DNA of 64,000 nt, from assembly GCA_002384935.1 (NCBI GenBank), contig DGCD01000001.1, positions 45,615 through 109,614 on the forward strand. The letters run 5' to 3'. Below the pieces are notes generated by a model. It made no database searches, was not told where the DNA came from, and saw nothing but the letters and a program-made list of their open reading frames with translations. The translations under genes and the position numbers were made by a program. Positions 52,564 to 61,269 of the stretch are shown piece by piece. This DNA is from Pusillimonas sp. UBA3987. GTDB taxonomy: Bacteria; Pseudomonadota; Gammaproteobacteria; Burkholderiales; Burkholderiaceae_B. Each line of letters opens with the position of its first letter. Position 1 is the stretch's first letter.

Positions 52564-53061
52564 TCAGTAATCTTTATATTCACGGAACACACTTTGCTGG
52601 CCATTGGCACTAAAAGCAATGACTTGATATTCTTCCTTTTTGCCTGTTTCCATGCCGGGCGAGCCCTGAATCATGCCAGGCACTGAAAGCCCGATTATAT
52701 TGAACTGCGGATTTTCCAGATAAGCCAAAATATCACTCGCTGGCACGTGCCCTTCAATGACCAGATTATTGATCAATGCAGTATGGCAGGAAGCCATTTC
52801 CCGTGGGACGCTATGTTTCTGCTTAATCTCATAGAGATTATTGGTGTTAACAATTTTGGTTTCAAATCCGTTTGCCTCGAGATATTCCACCCACGATTGG
52901 CAACAACCGCAACTGGGACTCTTGTAGATGGTGATTGCGCGACCATCGGTATCGTTGAAGCCTTGTATGGACGACGCTAAGACAGGTTGCGCCAAGGTAG
53001 AGGCGGAGGCTAGAAGAATGGAGGTTACGCGTGTAAACAGGGGGTTTCTTTTCGTCTTCAT
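52564..53061 (-). CDS. DUF411 metal-binding protein, copy 1
   Basis: This 165-residue exported protein starts at ATG 53061; a TTG 12 bases upstream is possible. The signal peptide ends near PVLASS. The DUF411 core has YKSPSCGCCQSWVEYLEANG (CxCC near residue 47) and REMASCHTALINNLVIEGHVP near residues 86-106, with GLSVPGMIQGSPGME. Family members sit in copper and silver resistance clusters and are thought to bind metal through the cysteines. Copy 2 is at 56251-56667. Confidence 0.9.
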   Translation of the reverse strand: MKTKRNPLFTRVTSILLASASTLAQPVLASSIQGFNDTDGRAITIYKSPSCGCCQSWVEYLEANGFETKIVNTNNLYEIKQKHSVPREMASCHTALINNLVIEGHVPASDILAYLENPQFNIIGLSVPGMIQGSPGMETGKKEEYQVIAFSANGQQSVFREYKDY

Positions 53062-53159
53062 GATAATTCTCAAGTTAGATCGGTAATGGGTGCTATCAAA
53101 CCCGGGGTTGCCGTAGCCTCCCCGGTAATTGATTTCAGTTCAGGTGATTGCCAAAGCTG

Positions 53160-53438
53160 TTAATTAGCGTTAGCGACACTCTCATGCTCCGCACCACTCA
53201 TGGTGTCGCTACCGTAGTTTTGCATCATTTTCATGCAAGCCTCGGTCATGGCTTTCCGATCTTCGGGGGACATGTCAGACATCATATTCATCATCCCCAT
53301 CATGCCGCCCATTCCCTGCATGCTATCCGATGACATCATTTTTTTTCCTTCGCTTTCATGAGCGATGGCCGAGAAAGTGCCGATCGAACCAACCAGAAAA
53401 AGCGCGGTAGCAGCTACTTTGATTTTTGAGTTTTTCAT
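53160..53438 (-). CDS. Met-rich periplasmic protein, paralogue
   Basis: This 92-residue exported protein has a signal peptide ending near TFSAIAHES. The Met-rich core (MQGMGGMMGMMNMMSDM) is followed by SPEDRKAMTEACMKMMQNYG and the tail SVANAN. The ANAN tail and Met clusters match the protein at 38192-38581. Likely a copper buffer in the periplasm. No cop-type box is visible in its upstream gap (53439-53548). Confidence 0.75.
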   Translation of the reverse strand: MKNSKIKVAATALFLVGSIGTFSAIAHESEGKKMMSSDSMQGMGGMMGMMNMMSDMSPEDRKAMTEACMKMMQNYGSDTMSGAEHESVANAN

Positions 53439-53548
53439 TTAATTCACTCCGGTTAAGGGACCGTGATAGCTCATATAAAGCACGGATCCTTGTTTTAAAA
53501 ATTAACTTCAATGGAATTTGCACAATAAGCAAATATCCAAGTTAAAGA

Positions 53549-53935
53549 TCAGGAGCGATATTTCGGAGGGGGTGTAAGAGATGTCAGGAACGGATCCTGA
53601 TAAAAAATTGCGCGAATGTGGGTTCTTGGGCAAGAACTGCTGCACGCCAAGCTACCGGAACCTGCCGGCAGGAAGACAAAACTAAGGCTGATATTACAAT
53701 TATTTGTCCCGCCCGGGCCAGGACAGCTCATATCCGGAGCGACAACGCAACTAATCCCGGTATCAAGGAGTGGGCCGGCATCTTTACCTTGAGTTAGCTT
53801 TAGGTCATCACAAATTGTTGTAATTGCGGAGCCCGTCTGCCCGTTTGCAACTTTCGAAATAGCCAAAGTTGGCCCGCTCACCATAAGAAGTAGTGAAATC
53901 AGAGCAGAAACGATATGGCGATAGGTTGCAGTCAT
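53549..53935 (-). CDS. Exported cysteine-containing protein of unknown function
   Basis: I do not recognise this 128-residue protein. From ATG 53935 it has a signal peptide (MTATYRHIVSALISLLLMVS ... TLA). Its mature part has at least six Cys (ICDDLKL, GISCVVAPDMSCPGPGGTNNC, SLACSSSCP), probably disulfide-bonded. An upstream in-frame start at 53965 would break the signal layout. It lies in the AT-rich stretch between the copper cluster and the glycosyltransferases. Confidence 0.55.
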   Translation of the reverse strand: MTATYRHIVSALISLLLMVSGPTLAISKVANGQTGSAITTICDDLKLTQGKDAGPLLDTGISCVVAPDMSCPGPGGTNNCNISLSFVFLPAGSGSLACSSSCPRTHIRAIFYQDPFLTSLTPPPKYRS

Positions 53936-54002
53936 CTTGACATCAAGTACTAGAAATGGCCTCAATAATGAGGTTACGCATCTAAGACAGAAATAACCCT
54001 AT

Positions 54003-55142
54003 TTAGTTCCCAGCAACATTCAATTTTGCGTTTCTGGCATCCAGATACACCGATTCTGTACTTGATAAAAAATCACCCAGGGAAAAACTCGAAACAGCCC
54101 TATCACGAGCGGCACTACGCATCGGAATCAAACTATTTCGATTCAATAATACATGTTTCAAAATAGATGCGACAGCCTCAGGACTTTTAATAGGCACAAT
54201 CCAACCATCAACACCGTGCTCGACGTTTTCAACCAACCCACTAAATTCACTCACAATAACCGGTACACCCGTACTCATCATTTCTCGACAAGCAAACGAT
54301 ATCGTTTCCACACCCGAAGAGAGTACGAAACCTATATCCAAAGTAGTAATAAAGGGGTAAACGTCCTGCAACAAACCTGTAAATACTACATTTTGTCCCA
54401 TACCAAGCTGATGAACTTTAGCCAACATAGACTTTGGGGGTGGCAGACCCGCAACCATAACAACGCATTGACTACGTAAATCCTGAGGCAACATGGTTAC
54501 TGCCTTTACCATGTCCATCCAACGCTTATATTCTGCCGTCCCGGCATTACTGCCTATAACCAGCTTTCCTGAATGCGTCGAGCCAATCCAATGAGCACGA
54601 TTACGTTCCACTTCGTCTAAGGTCGGAGGACTAAATCTATCCACATCAACACCGTTATAGATTCTAGTTATGTCTAATTGCGAGAATGGGCTTTTTTCCA
54701 ACTTACGCTTGCTTTTGTCGCATACACAAATTACTTTCGTAGTACCAAAACGGGCTCTCACCCAAACACCTAAACGATTCATGTCTTTATCATTATGCTG
54801 TGTAAAAACGATGGCAGGGCGCCTTGAACCAAGATTCACAGCAGCCAAAAAACACAATCGGTGATCAACGGAACCATTTACGTGCACGACATCAAAGTTC
54901 TCTTTACGAAGTAAGGCACGAAAACTAACAACATCACCTAAGGTTTTTAACAAGGCACCTTTAAAATCGTGAGCGATAACACGGACGCCAGCAAATACGG
55001 AAAGAGTTTGATATAGACGACTGGTCTTTGGGGCAATAACGGTAATATCGTGCTTTTCTTTAAAGGCCATCACTAGCGCAGTAATGTATGTAGTGTGACC
55101 TCCTCCATCGCCCTGGTGAAAATTGGTGATAAGAATTTTCAT
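54003..55142 (-). CDS. Glycosyltransferase, GT4-like (GT-B fold)
   Basis: This 379-residue protein begins MKILITNFHQGDGGGHTTYI, with the glycine-rich loop of GT4 enzymes. The C-terminal donor domain carries VIGSNAGTAEYKRWMDMVKA and the late FACREMMSTGVPVIVSEFSGLVE, where the family's E-x(7)-E motif is only loosely kept. It has no membrane helix, so it probably acts at the inner face of the membrane on glycan precursors. The gene is clearly AT-richer than the housekeeping genes (bases 54121-54180: 20 of 60 are G or C), suggesting separate transfer. Confidence 0.85.
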   Translation of the reverse strand: MKILITNFHQGDGGGHTTYITALVMAFKEKHDITVIAPKTSRLYQTLSVFAGVRVIAHDFKGALLKTLGDVVSFRALLRKENFDVVHVNGSVDHRLCFLAAVNLGSRRPAIVFTQHNDKDMNRLGVWVRARFGTTKVICVCDKSKRKLEKSPFSQLDITRIYNGVDVDRFSPPTLDEVERNRAHWIGSTHSGKLVIGSNAGTAEYKRWMDMVKAVTMLPQDLRSQCVVMVAGLPPPKSMLAKVHQLGMGQNVVFTGLLQDVYPFITTLDIGFVLSSGVETISFACREMMSTGVPVIVSEFSGLVENVEHGVDGWIVPIKSPEAVASILKHVLLNRNSLIPMRSAARDRAVSSFSLGDFLSSTESVYLDARNAKLNVAGN

Positions 55143-55256
55143 ATATTTTTAATACAAAAAGGAACCCTTCAACGCACGAGAACCACGTAGCAGTATGCTC
55201 TTGCAGTGAATATGAGTGCGCTTAATAACTTATATGGTCTATCAGAAATACAATGA

Positions 55257-56258
55257 TTATTTGTGCTCTTCTGGCGCCTTAACCTGATCCAAGATATATT
55301 TGGGGCGTGCCTTGGTTTCATGGAAAAGACGACCGACATACTCACCCACAATGCCAACTGCCACGAGTTGCAACCCACCCAAAAACAAAACGGCGACAAT
55401 TAGCGTAGGAAATCCTGGCACAGGATCGCCATAGACTATGGCTTTAACCATAAAGTAGACACCGCTAAAGAAAGCCGCTAAAGAACTAACCAAGCCCAGA
55501 TACATTGAAACTTTCAAAGGGCCTGTGGAAAAAGAGGTGATGCCATCCAAGGCGTAATTCCATAGTTTCCAATATTTCCACTTGGTCATTCCTGCGTGAC
55601 GCGGTTCACGAAAATAGTTCAACGTAACTTGATGGAAACCAATCCACGCATACAACCCTTTCATAAACCGGCAGCGCTCAGGTAAAGTGTTTAGTGCATC
55701 AACTGCACGCCGGCTTAGAAGCCGGAAATCACCTACATCTTGGGCAATCGGAACATCACTAAGTCGATTCATTACTCGATAAAAAAAATGAGCAGTAAAC
55801 CGCTTGAAGAGCGTTTCTCCCTCGCGGCTGATCCGCCGCATATTGACAACATCAGCCCCCTCTCGCCAGACGTTCATCATGTCTATAATCAGTTCAGGAG
55901 GGTCTTGCAAATCAGCATCAATAACCACCACTGCTTGCCCTCTTGCAAGATCCAGACCGGCACTCAGAGCACTTTCTTTACCAAAATTTCGACTAAGTCG
56001 CACAAGCCCTACACGTACATCATGAGAATGAATGGCTTCTAATTTTGCAAAAGACTCGTCCGTGCTGCCATCATCAATGTACAGAACTTCGCTCTGCATT
56101 CCCTCTAACTGATTTAGCGTTGAGCTTAATCGTGCATGAAATGCATCGAGTACCGGGGCCTCGTTGTAAACCGGAACGATGACACTCACCAAAACTTCAT
56201 GAGCATTGTCGTCCAGCTCTGCGGATAAAGACATTTGACTAGCAGCAGGCTTAATCAC
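55257..56258 (-). CDS. Family 2 membrane glycosyltransferase, GtrB/DPM1-like
   Basis: This 333-residue protein has a GT-A domain (VSVIVPVYNEAPVLDAFHA near residue 24, YIDDGSTDESFAKLEAI near 60, VVIDADLQDPPELI near 111) and two C-terminal membrane helices (residues about 235-260 and 268-293). This is the layout of GtrB/undecaprenyl-phosphate glycosyltransferases, which load sugar onto a lipid carrier. No GtrA flippase is adjacent. The predicted GTG start overlaps the DUF411 stop by 8 bases; ATG 56234 is an alternative. Confidence 0.87.
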   Translation of the reverse strand: MIKPAASQMSLSAELDDNAHEVLVSVIVPVYNEAPVLDAFHARLSSTLNQLEGMQSEVLYIDDGSTDESFAKLEAIHSHDVRVGLVRLSRNFGKESALSAGLDLARGQAVVVIDADLQDPPELIIDMMNVWREGADVVNMRRISREGETLFKRFTAHFFYRVMNRLSDVPIAQDVGDFRLLSRRAVDALNTLPERCRFMKGLYAWIGFHQVTLNYFREPRHAGMTKWKYWKLWNYALDGITSFSTGPLKVSMYLGLVSSLAAFFSGVYFMVKAIVYGDPVPGFPTLIVAVLFLGGLQLVAVGIVGEYVGRLFHETKARPKYILDQVKAPEEHK

Positions 56259-56667
56259 GAGAAAATTTCCGTCCCTTAAAGTCTACTGTTACTAAATTTC
56301 CATCTAGTGCTCCCATGCCCGGCGAATTGATAGGCATACCCGGAGCAGACACCCCTTCTATTTCAGGCATGGCAAGAAGCTTTTTGACGGCGGCAATTGG
56401 AACATGCCCTTCAATAATTTGCCCCGACGTTGCCAGAATAGCGGTATGACAAGAACTTAACTTTTCTGGAACACCCAACCGAACCTTATGTGAGGCGACG
56501 TCTGCAGTCTTGATAGTTGTGACATTGAAGCCCGAAGACTTCATGTAATCTGACCATCCAGAACAACACCCACAGTTCGGATTTTGATAAACCGTAATAT
56601 TCTCAACCCCAGCAGTCACCGCTGAATTTGCCGACAATAATGCGGCAAGGAAAATCCATCCTTTCAT
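56251..56667 (-). CDS. DUF411 metal-binding protein, copy 2
   Basis: This 138-residue exported protein starts at ATG 56667 with AAGGA upstream. After a signal peptide (to about residue 19) come the CGCC motif in VYQNPNCGCCSGWSDYMKSSG and the segment KLSSCHTAILATSGQIIEGHVP. It parallels copy 1 (same CGCC, SCHTA, EGHVP, VPGM-type ending). It follows the cytochrome gene at 56699 by 31 bases and is coupled to the downstream glycosyltransferase gene. Confidence 0.9.
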   Translation of the reverse strand: MKGWIFLAALLSANSAVTAGVENITVYQNPNCGCCSGWSDYMKSSGFNVTTIKTADVASHKVRLGVPEKLSSCHTAILATSGQIIEGHVPIAAVKKLLAMPEIEGVSAPGMPINSPGMGALDGNLVTVDFKGRKFSRD

Positions 56668-56698
56668 GCATATCCTTATCGTTTCACAGAGGCACAAA

Positions 56699-57175
56699 TC
56701 ACTTGCTGTTTCTGAGCGTGACTTCTTTTTGTGCCTCTAATACTCTTGGCGGCCATGTGCTCTTGATATATGCAATGACCGCAACTATTTCCTCATCTGT
56801 TAACAACCCGCCATAGGCTGGCATGTCACTTTCATAACCTGGCGGGGCGGTACGGCCAGGCACCAATCCGTGTTTCACCATATCGACTAACAGCCAGTCA
56901 GGGTGGTGCCACGTATGCCCAGTTTTATCATGGGGAGGGGCAGGTAGGCGGCCATTATCAAGCCGCTCCCTCCAGTTCGCCTGCCCTTCAAGATTAGCCC
57001 CGTGACATGCAGCACAATTTGCGGTGTACACAGTCTTTCCCTGAACAATTCGCCCCTGATCAGCGAGCGGATCGATAAAGCCATCATTGCGCGTTAAGGT
57101 AGTCAAGTAAAAAGCTATTACCAGCAAGACCACCAACACCACAAACAATAATGGAATACGCCGGATTTTCAGCAC
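56699..57175 (-). CDS. Membrane-anchored mono-heme cytochrome c
   Basis: This 158-residue protein has an N-terminal uncleaved-looking helix (PLLFVVLVVLLVIAFYLTTL), the heme motif CAACHGANLEGQ near residue 55, and a Met ligand candidate in YESDMPAYGGLLTDEEI. The segment APPHDKTGHTWHHPDWL matches the other island cytochrome. It is encoded between the cupredoxin and DUF411 copy 2 in the copA operon, so it may shuttle electrons linked to Cu(I)/Cu(II) interconversion. Its heme could be attached by the Ccm system encoded in this island. Confidence 0.91.
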   Translation of the reverse strand: MLKIRRIPLLFVVLVVLLVIAFYLTTLTRNDGFIDPLADQGRIVQGKTVYTANCAACHGANLEGQANWRERLDNGRLPAPPHDKTGHTWHHPDWLLVDMVKHGLVPGRTAPPGYESDMPAYGGLLTDEEIVAVIAYIKSTWPPRVLEAQKEVTLRNSK

Positions 57176-57190
57176 GCCAGTCGGTTGCCG

Positions 57191-57703
57191 TCAGTTGACT
57201 TTGACTTTACCCATCATTCCCGCCTCCATATGACCGGGGATCAGGCAAGCAAAATCAACCGTGCCCGCTTGATCAAAAGTCCATACCAACCCCCCTCGCT
57301 GACCGCCGTTCAAAGTAATCATGTTGGGTTCGGCATGCTTCATATCAGGCATATTCCGCATTTCTTCGGCGTGCGCCTTCAAATCATCTATTGAACCGAT
57401 CACCATTTCGTGAGGAATTTTTCCTGCGTTCTTGACAAAAAAGCGAATGGTTTCGCCCTTTTGCACTTCAATCAAAGCGGGCTCAAAACGCATGGAATCA
57501 TTCATGACAACCTCCACCGTACGATCCACCTTACCCGGATCGCCCGGTTTACCGACACTCGACATACTTGACATGTCATGCCCTTCCATACTGTGCCCCG
57601 GCATGTCATTACCATCCATGGTGTGACCGCCCGAATGCTCACCTGCAGCCAATGTCAACAAAGGTGCAACACTTAAAACCAGCGCTAATACGTACTTTTT
57701 CAT
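57191..57703 (-). CDS. Cupredoxin-domain periplasmic copper protein
   Basis: This 170-residue protein starts at ATG 57703. The signal peptide MKKYVLALVLSVAPLLTLAA is followed by a Met/His-rich stretch (HTMDGNDMPGHSMEGHDM). A cupredoxin domain ends in the copper site VDFACLIPGHMEAGMMGKVKV (Cys, His, Met ligands, residues about 150-170), with an upstream His in GKIPHEMVIG. It is encoded between copB and the cytochrome gene. It could receive electrons or copper from CopA. Confidence 0.92.
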   Translation of the reverse strand: MKKYVLALVLSVAPLLTLAAGEHSGGHTMDGNDMPGHSMEGHDMSSMSSVGKPGDPGKVDRTVEVVMNDSMRFEPALIEVQKGETIRFFVKNAGKIPHEMVIGSIDDLKAHAEEMRNMPDMKHAEPNMITLNGGQRGGLVWTFDQAGTVDFACLIPGHMEAGMMGKVKVN

Positions 57704-57728
57704 GCTATCTATCCTCATTGAATTAACA

Positions 57729-58652
57729 TCAGAACCAGAAACCAACACCGGCGACAAAACGCGTTTCTTGCTTGGCACTACCAGCTTCTTCAGCCATGTC
57801 GGCTGTTTTCCCAAATTTGCTTGACCATTCCACCCCTATATAAGGCACAAACTGACGGGTTATCTCGTACTTCAACCTCAAACCCACTTTGCCATCCGAA
57901 AACCCCCGTCCAATATCTCGTTCTGGGTCATTCTTGCCATAAAAATTCACTTCCATAGCTGGCTGAAGGTACAGCTTCTGCGTTAAAAGCAAGTCGTACT
58001 CCGCGCTGAAGCGCAAGGCCGTCCTGCCTTCAGAACCCAAATAAGCTGTTGCATCGAGCTCAAACCAATAGGGAGCAAGCCCCTGAACGCCCAGAGCCAA
58101 CCATTGTCGAGAAGGCTCGCCCCGACCGTAATCGAACCTGCCGCCCACTTGGGTATCCCAAAATGTACTTATTGCGTGGCCCCACAGCACCTCTGTGCGT
58201 GATTCCTGTATTTTTCCATCTTTAAACTCACCTTCACCTTTAAATACAAGTCGGTTGAATGTACTGCCTATCCAGGCCTGTCCCTCGTAGGCGCCCCATT
58301 CCTGTCCACGCGCTCTGACATATTCCAGGTTGTCCATCCGCAAGCTGGCGAACAAGTGTTCATCTGACATCTTCAAGCGGTAGCGCGGATCTAGCGCATA
58401 CTGACCCTCGTTGCGCTTAAAGCCCCCGGAGTAGGCATTTGGATCCCGTGCATCAGCGGGAGGCGAACCGCCCTGCATTTTCATGGCACCATGATCCATT
58501 GGCGTCATTTCGGTTGCCGGATCGCCCGTCGTCTCAGACCCAGACGACGAACTGTGGCCAACATGGGAATTTTGAGTTTGTCCTTGCGCAGCGAACGGCA
58601 AGGCCAACACGACAACCATGCCAAAGACTATTTTCTTGAGTCGTGTTTTCAT
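57729..58652 (-). CDS. copB: Outer-membrane copper resistance protein CopB
   Basis: This 307-residue protein starts at ATG 58652; an ATG at 58688 overlapping the copA stop is an alternative. The signal peptide ends near PFAAQGQ. Residues about 30-75 are His/Met-rich (MTPMDHGAMKMQGG), and the rest is beta-barrel with the CopB sequences RGQEWGAYEGQAWIGSTFNR, LRLKYEITRQFVPYIGVEW and a terminal aromatic F (VGFWF). CopB binds copper at the outer membrane. The gene immediately follows copA. Confidence 0.94.
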   Translation of the reverse strand: MKTRLKKIVFGMVVVLALPFAAQGQTQNSHVGHSSSSGSETTGDPATEMTPMDHGAMKMQGGSPPADARDPNAYSGGFKRNEGQYALDPRYRLKMSDEHLFASLRMDNLEYVRARGQEWGAYEGQAWIGSTFNRLVFKGEGEFKDGKIQESRTEVLWGHAISTFWDTQVGGRFDYGRGEPSRQWLALGVQGLAPYWFELDATAYLGSEGRTALRFSAEYDLLLTQKLYLQPAMEVNFYGKNDPERDIGRGFSDGKVGLRLKYEITRQFVPYIGVEWSSKFGKTADMAEEAGSAKQETRFVAGVGFWF

Positions 58653-58684
58653 TATCAAAGTATCCTTTCGTTGTTTTTTTGTGA

Positions 58685-60505
58685 TCATGCAATCACCACT
58701 TCACGGAACATACCCATATCCATGTGAAACATAAGATGGCAATGCCAGGCCCAACGGCCCAGTGCATCAGCCGTTACCAAAAAACTGACACGCTGGGCAG
58801 GTTGCAAAGGAATCGTGTGCAAGCGAGCCTGGAAGTTGCCATCGGGAGTTTCTAGCTCACTCCATACACCGTGCAGATGCATGGGATGCGTCATCATGGT
58901 GTCGTTATGAAGAATCACCCGAACCCGCTCACCATAGCGAAAATGCACAGGCGTTGACTGCCCAAACTCCACCCCGTCGAACGACCAGCTGTAACGTTCC
59001 ATATTGCCGGTCAGATGTAACTCAATTTCACGCTCGGCACCGCGCGGGTCCATGGGGCCGCCAACCGTATGCAAATCGGCCAGCGTTAAGACCTTTCGTC
59101 CGTTGTTTCTCAAGCCAATGCCAGGATCGTCCAGATTCATACGAGGCGTATCCACCCGCATATCAATGCTGGCTCCATACTCGGTGCGCGCATGACGCAC
59201 GGTCTTGCTTGGTCCGGCAGGAGACGATCCATGTCCCATCCCACCATGATCCATTCCCGATGGTTTCGAACTGGAAGAGGCATGATCCATTTCACCGTGA
59301 CCCATTGGGGCCTGGCCCATACTGCCATGATCCATCGCACCATTAACCATACCTCCCATGTCGCCCATCATGTCAGTCATGGTCAACCACTGTGCCGGAT
59401 CCAATACCGGAACCGGCGGCTCCAAGCCCTCGCGAACCGCCAGCGTTCCCCGGGCATATCCGGTGCGATCCATCGACTGTGCAAACACGGTGTAAGCGTC
59501 GTCTTTGGGTTGCACTACGACATCGTATGTTTGCCCAGGCCCAAACCGGAACTCGTCCACGGTAACCGGCTCGACGTTTTGGCCATCGGCTTGCACCACC
59601 GTCATTTTCAATCCGGGAATCCGAACGTCGTAAAACGTGTTGGCCGCACCATTCACAAAGCGCAAGCGTACGCGCTCGCCAGGCCGGTACAACCCCGTCC
59701 AGTTGCCAGCGGGTGTCGTTCCATTCATCAAGTACGTTAGTACATCTGCCGACAGATCAGCCAGGTCTGTAGGGCTCATACGCATTTCGTTCCACATCTG
59801 GCGTTTGTCCAGCGCTGCGTTCATCCCCATTTCTGAAACGTCACGAAAGAAATCCGCAACCGTTGGCTTGTTATAGTTGTAATAGTCGCCTTGCGCTTTT
59901 AACTTCGAAAGCACCCGCATCGGGCTTTCGTCTGTCCAGTCAGAAAGCTGGATGACGTGATCGCGATCAACACGAATAGGGTCGGCATCTCGCGGCTCAA
60001 CGATAATGGTGCCGTACATTCCCTGGGCTTCCTGCATACCGGAATGGGAGTGATACCAGTAGGTGCCACTTTGCTCGAGCTTAAACTGGTAAACAAAAGT
60101 CTCGCCCGGCGCAATGCCCGGAAAACTGATACCAGGCACACCATCCATGTGATAAGGCAAAATAATGCCATGCCAGTGTATCGACGTATCTTCTTTCAGC
60201 GTATTTTTGACCCGGATAGTGACCGTATCACCTTCGCGCCAGCGCAAGGTGGGAGCAGGAAGAGAGCCATTGATCGTAACTGCCATTCGCGAATTACCCG
60301 TAAAATTCACAGGCGATTGCCCCACTTCCAGGTTGAACTCTGTGCCTGTAAGCACCGGGGCCGCTCCTGCGCGTGTACGCTCTGAAATGGCACCCGCGGC
60401 ATGCGCAAACGGCGATAAACCCAACATGACACCGCCAGCAGCTAGGCCCTGAACGAACCGGCGCCGTGGCATACGCGGAGAGATTGTTGATAACGAACGT
60501 CTCAC
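58685..60505 (-). CDS. copA: CopA-type multicopper oxidase
   Basis: This 606-residue periplasmic oxidase of the plasmid and island Cop systems has a Tat signal (PRRRFVQGLAAGG near residues 14-26) and the copper motifs IHWHGIILPYHMDGVPGIS, YWYHSHSGMQEAQGMYG, HPMHLHGVWSE and WAWHCHLMFHMDMGMF. A Met/His-rich loop (MDHGSMGQAPMGHGEMDH) lies around residues 395-430. It probably oxidises Cu(I) and sequesters copper. It heads an operon copA-copB-cupredoxin-cytochrome c-DUF411-GT2, and its upstream region carries the 17-base box found near the Cu ATPase. Confidence 0.95.
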   Translation of the reverse strand: MRRSLSTISPRMPRRRFVQGLAAGGVMLGLSPFAHAAGAISERTRAGAAPVLTGTEFNLEVGQSPVNFTGNSRMAVTINGSLPAPTLRWREGDTVTIRVKNTLKEDTSIHWHGIILPYHMDGVPGISFPGIAPGETFVYQFKLEQSGTYWYHSHSGMQEAQGMYGTIIVEPRDADPIRVDRDHVIQLSDWTDESPMRVLSKLKAQGDYYNYNKPTVADFFRDVSEMGMNAALDKRQMWNEMRMSPTDLADLSADVLTYLMNGTTPAGNWTGLYRPGERVRLRFVNGAANTFYDVRIPGLKMTVVQADGQNVEPVTVDEFRFGPGQTYDVVVQPKDDAYTVFAQSMDRTGYARGTLAVREGLEPPVPVLDPAQWLTMTDMMGDMGGMVNGAMDHGSMGQAPMGHGEMDHASSSSKPSGMDHGGMGHGSSPAGPSKTVRHARTEYGASIDMRVDTPRMNLDDPGIGLRNNGRKVLTLADLHTVGGPMDPRGAEREIELHLTGNMERYSWSFDGVEFGQSTPVHFRYGERVRVILHNDTMMTHPMHLHGVWSELETPDGNFQARLHTIPLQPAQRVSFLVTADALGRWAWHCHLMFHMDMGMFREVVIA

Positions 60506-60599
60506 GTGAAAATATCCTTCTGAAAAAATTGATGCAGAACGCTGCGGCGGGTAAACCGCTGAGCTGCAGTTGAGAGTTAAACTTTAGCGGTATGTAGCT

Positions 60600-60613
60600 G
60601 TCACTAGAGTGAC
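60600..60613. promoter_or_regulatory. Second dyad upstream of copA
   Basis: GTCACT-AG-AGTGAC is a perfect 6-bp inverted repeat, 6 bases from the cop-type box at 60619. Its reverse complement shares CACTCTAGT with the element at 61270-61285, so it is probably another binding site of the same regulator. Confidence 0.5.
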
Positions 60614-60618
60614 CTTTT

Positions 60619-60635
60619 AATTACATTTGTGTCAT
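60619..60635. promoter_or_regulatory. cop-type box upstream of copA
   Basis: AATTACATTTGTGTCAT is identical (reverse complement) to the 17 bases at 38658-38674. It lies about 115 bases upstream of the copA start. It matches the pattern of OmpR-family CopR boxes with two related half-sites. Confidence 0.75.
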
Positions 60636-60684
60636 TCAAATTAAATTCCTGTCAGAAAACTGTGCTGCTCTGTACTGCTTTTAG

Positions 60685-60867
60685 TCAGACCATCATCCAC
60701 AACATCATTACTCCCATACCCAACAACCAAAGCGCAGCGAGTGATCCGATAATCGTGAACACAATCAATAACACTCGTTGCACCGTGCCATCCCCAGAAA
60801 CTGCAGACCAAAGAAATTTACTCAGAAAACCTGAACGTTTTTTAAAGTGGCACCTGTCTTTTATCAA
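60685..60867 (-). CDS. Small membrane protein coupled to the DUF2933 gene
   Basis: This 60-residue frame begins with TTG, overlapping the TGA of the upstream gene, and encodes a basic start (MIKDRCHFKKRS) and a helix (VLLIVFTIIGSLAALWLLGMGVMML near 32-56). The coupling and single helix support translation, but no family is recognised and the rare start lowers certainty. Confidence 0.45.
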   Translation of the reverse strand: MIKDRCHFKKRSGFLSKFLWSAVSGDGTVQRVLLIVFTIIGSLAALWLLGMGVMMLWMMV

Positions 60868-61127
60868 TTGCTTTCAATTGGTTCATCACCAATACGCTTT
60901 GGAGTGTCACCCGGGCGAGTCGATGTCGTATGAACCGTTGTTTTTTGATCCTGGGAACTCATGCCTTTCATCATTAGAAACATCGATAAGGGACAAATAA
61001 GAAACAACAGAAATGGTGCGACTGCTAAAAGCACCTCCCGGAATGTCGGAAAGGCAAGGTACAAAGCACCGAGCGAGAGCAGCACTCCACAACCAACTTT
61101 CAGCATCGTTTTCATCGAACACTTCAT
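60864..61127 (-). CDS. DUF2933-like small membrane protein
   Basis: This 87-residue protein starts at ATG 61127 with GGAGG five bases upstream. Two hydrophobic segments (VGCGVLLSLGALYLAF and LLAVAPFLLFLICPLSMFLMMKGM) end in the DUF2933-type CPLSMFLMMKGM motif. A hydrophilic tail follows (DTPKRIGDEPIESN). DUF2933 proteins are frequent in copper and silver resistance clusters. It is divergent from copR, and the gap has two box-like elements. Confidence 0.75.
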   Translation of the reverse strand: MKCSMKTMLKVGCGVLLSLGALYLAFPTFREVLLAVAPFLLFLICPLSMFLMMKGMSSQDQKTTVHTTSTRPGDTPKRIGDEPIESN

Positions 61128-61231
61128 GACAACCTCCGTCCACAAAATACGCGGCCTCCAAAAACGGGATCCAAATAAATAGGCCTTTCGCTTACTGTAA
61201 TGCCCTACACCTGTCGACGACATGACGTTGG

Positions 61232-61248
61232 AATTACATTTAAGTAAT
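61232..61248. promoter_or_regulatory. cop-type box in the copR/DUF2933 intergenic region
   Basis: AATTACATTTAAGTAAT shares AATTACATTT with the copA box and is itself a near-palindrome (ATTAC...GTAAT). Likely autoregulatory site for copRS and/or the DUF2933 gene. Confidence 0.65.
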
Positions 61249-61269
61249 GATTTTCAGATGGCTAGTTTC

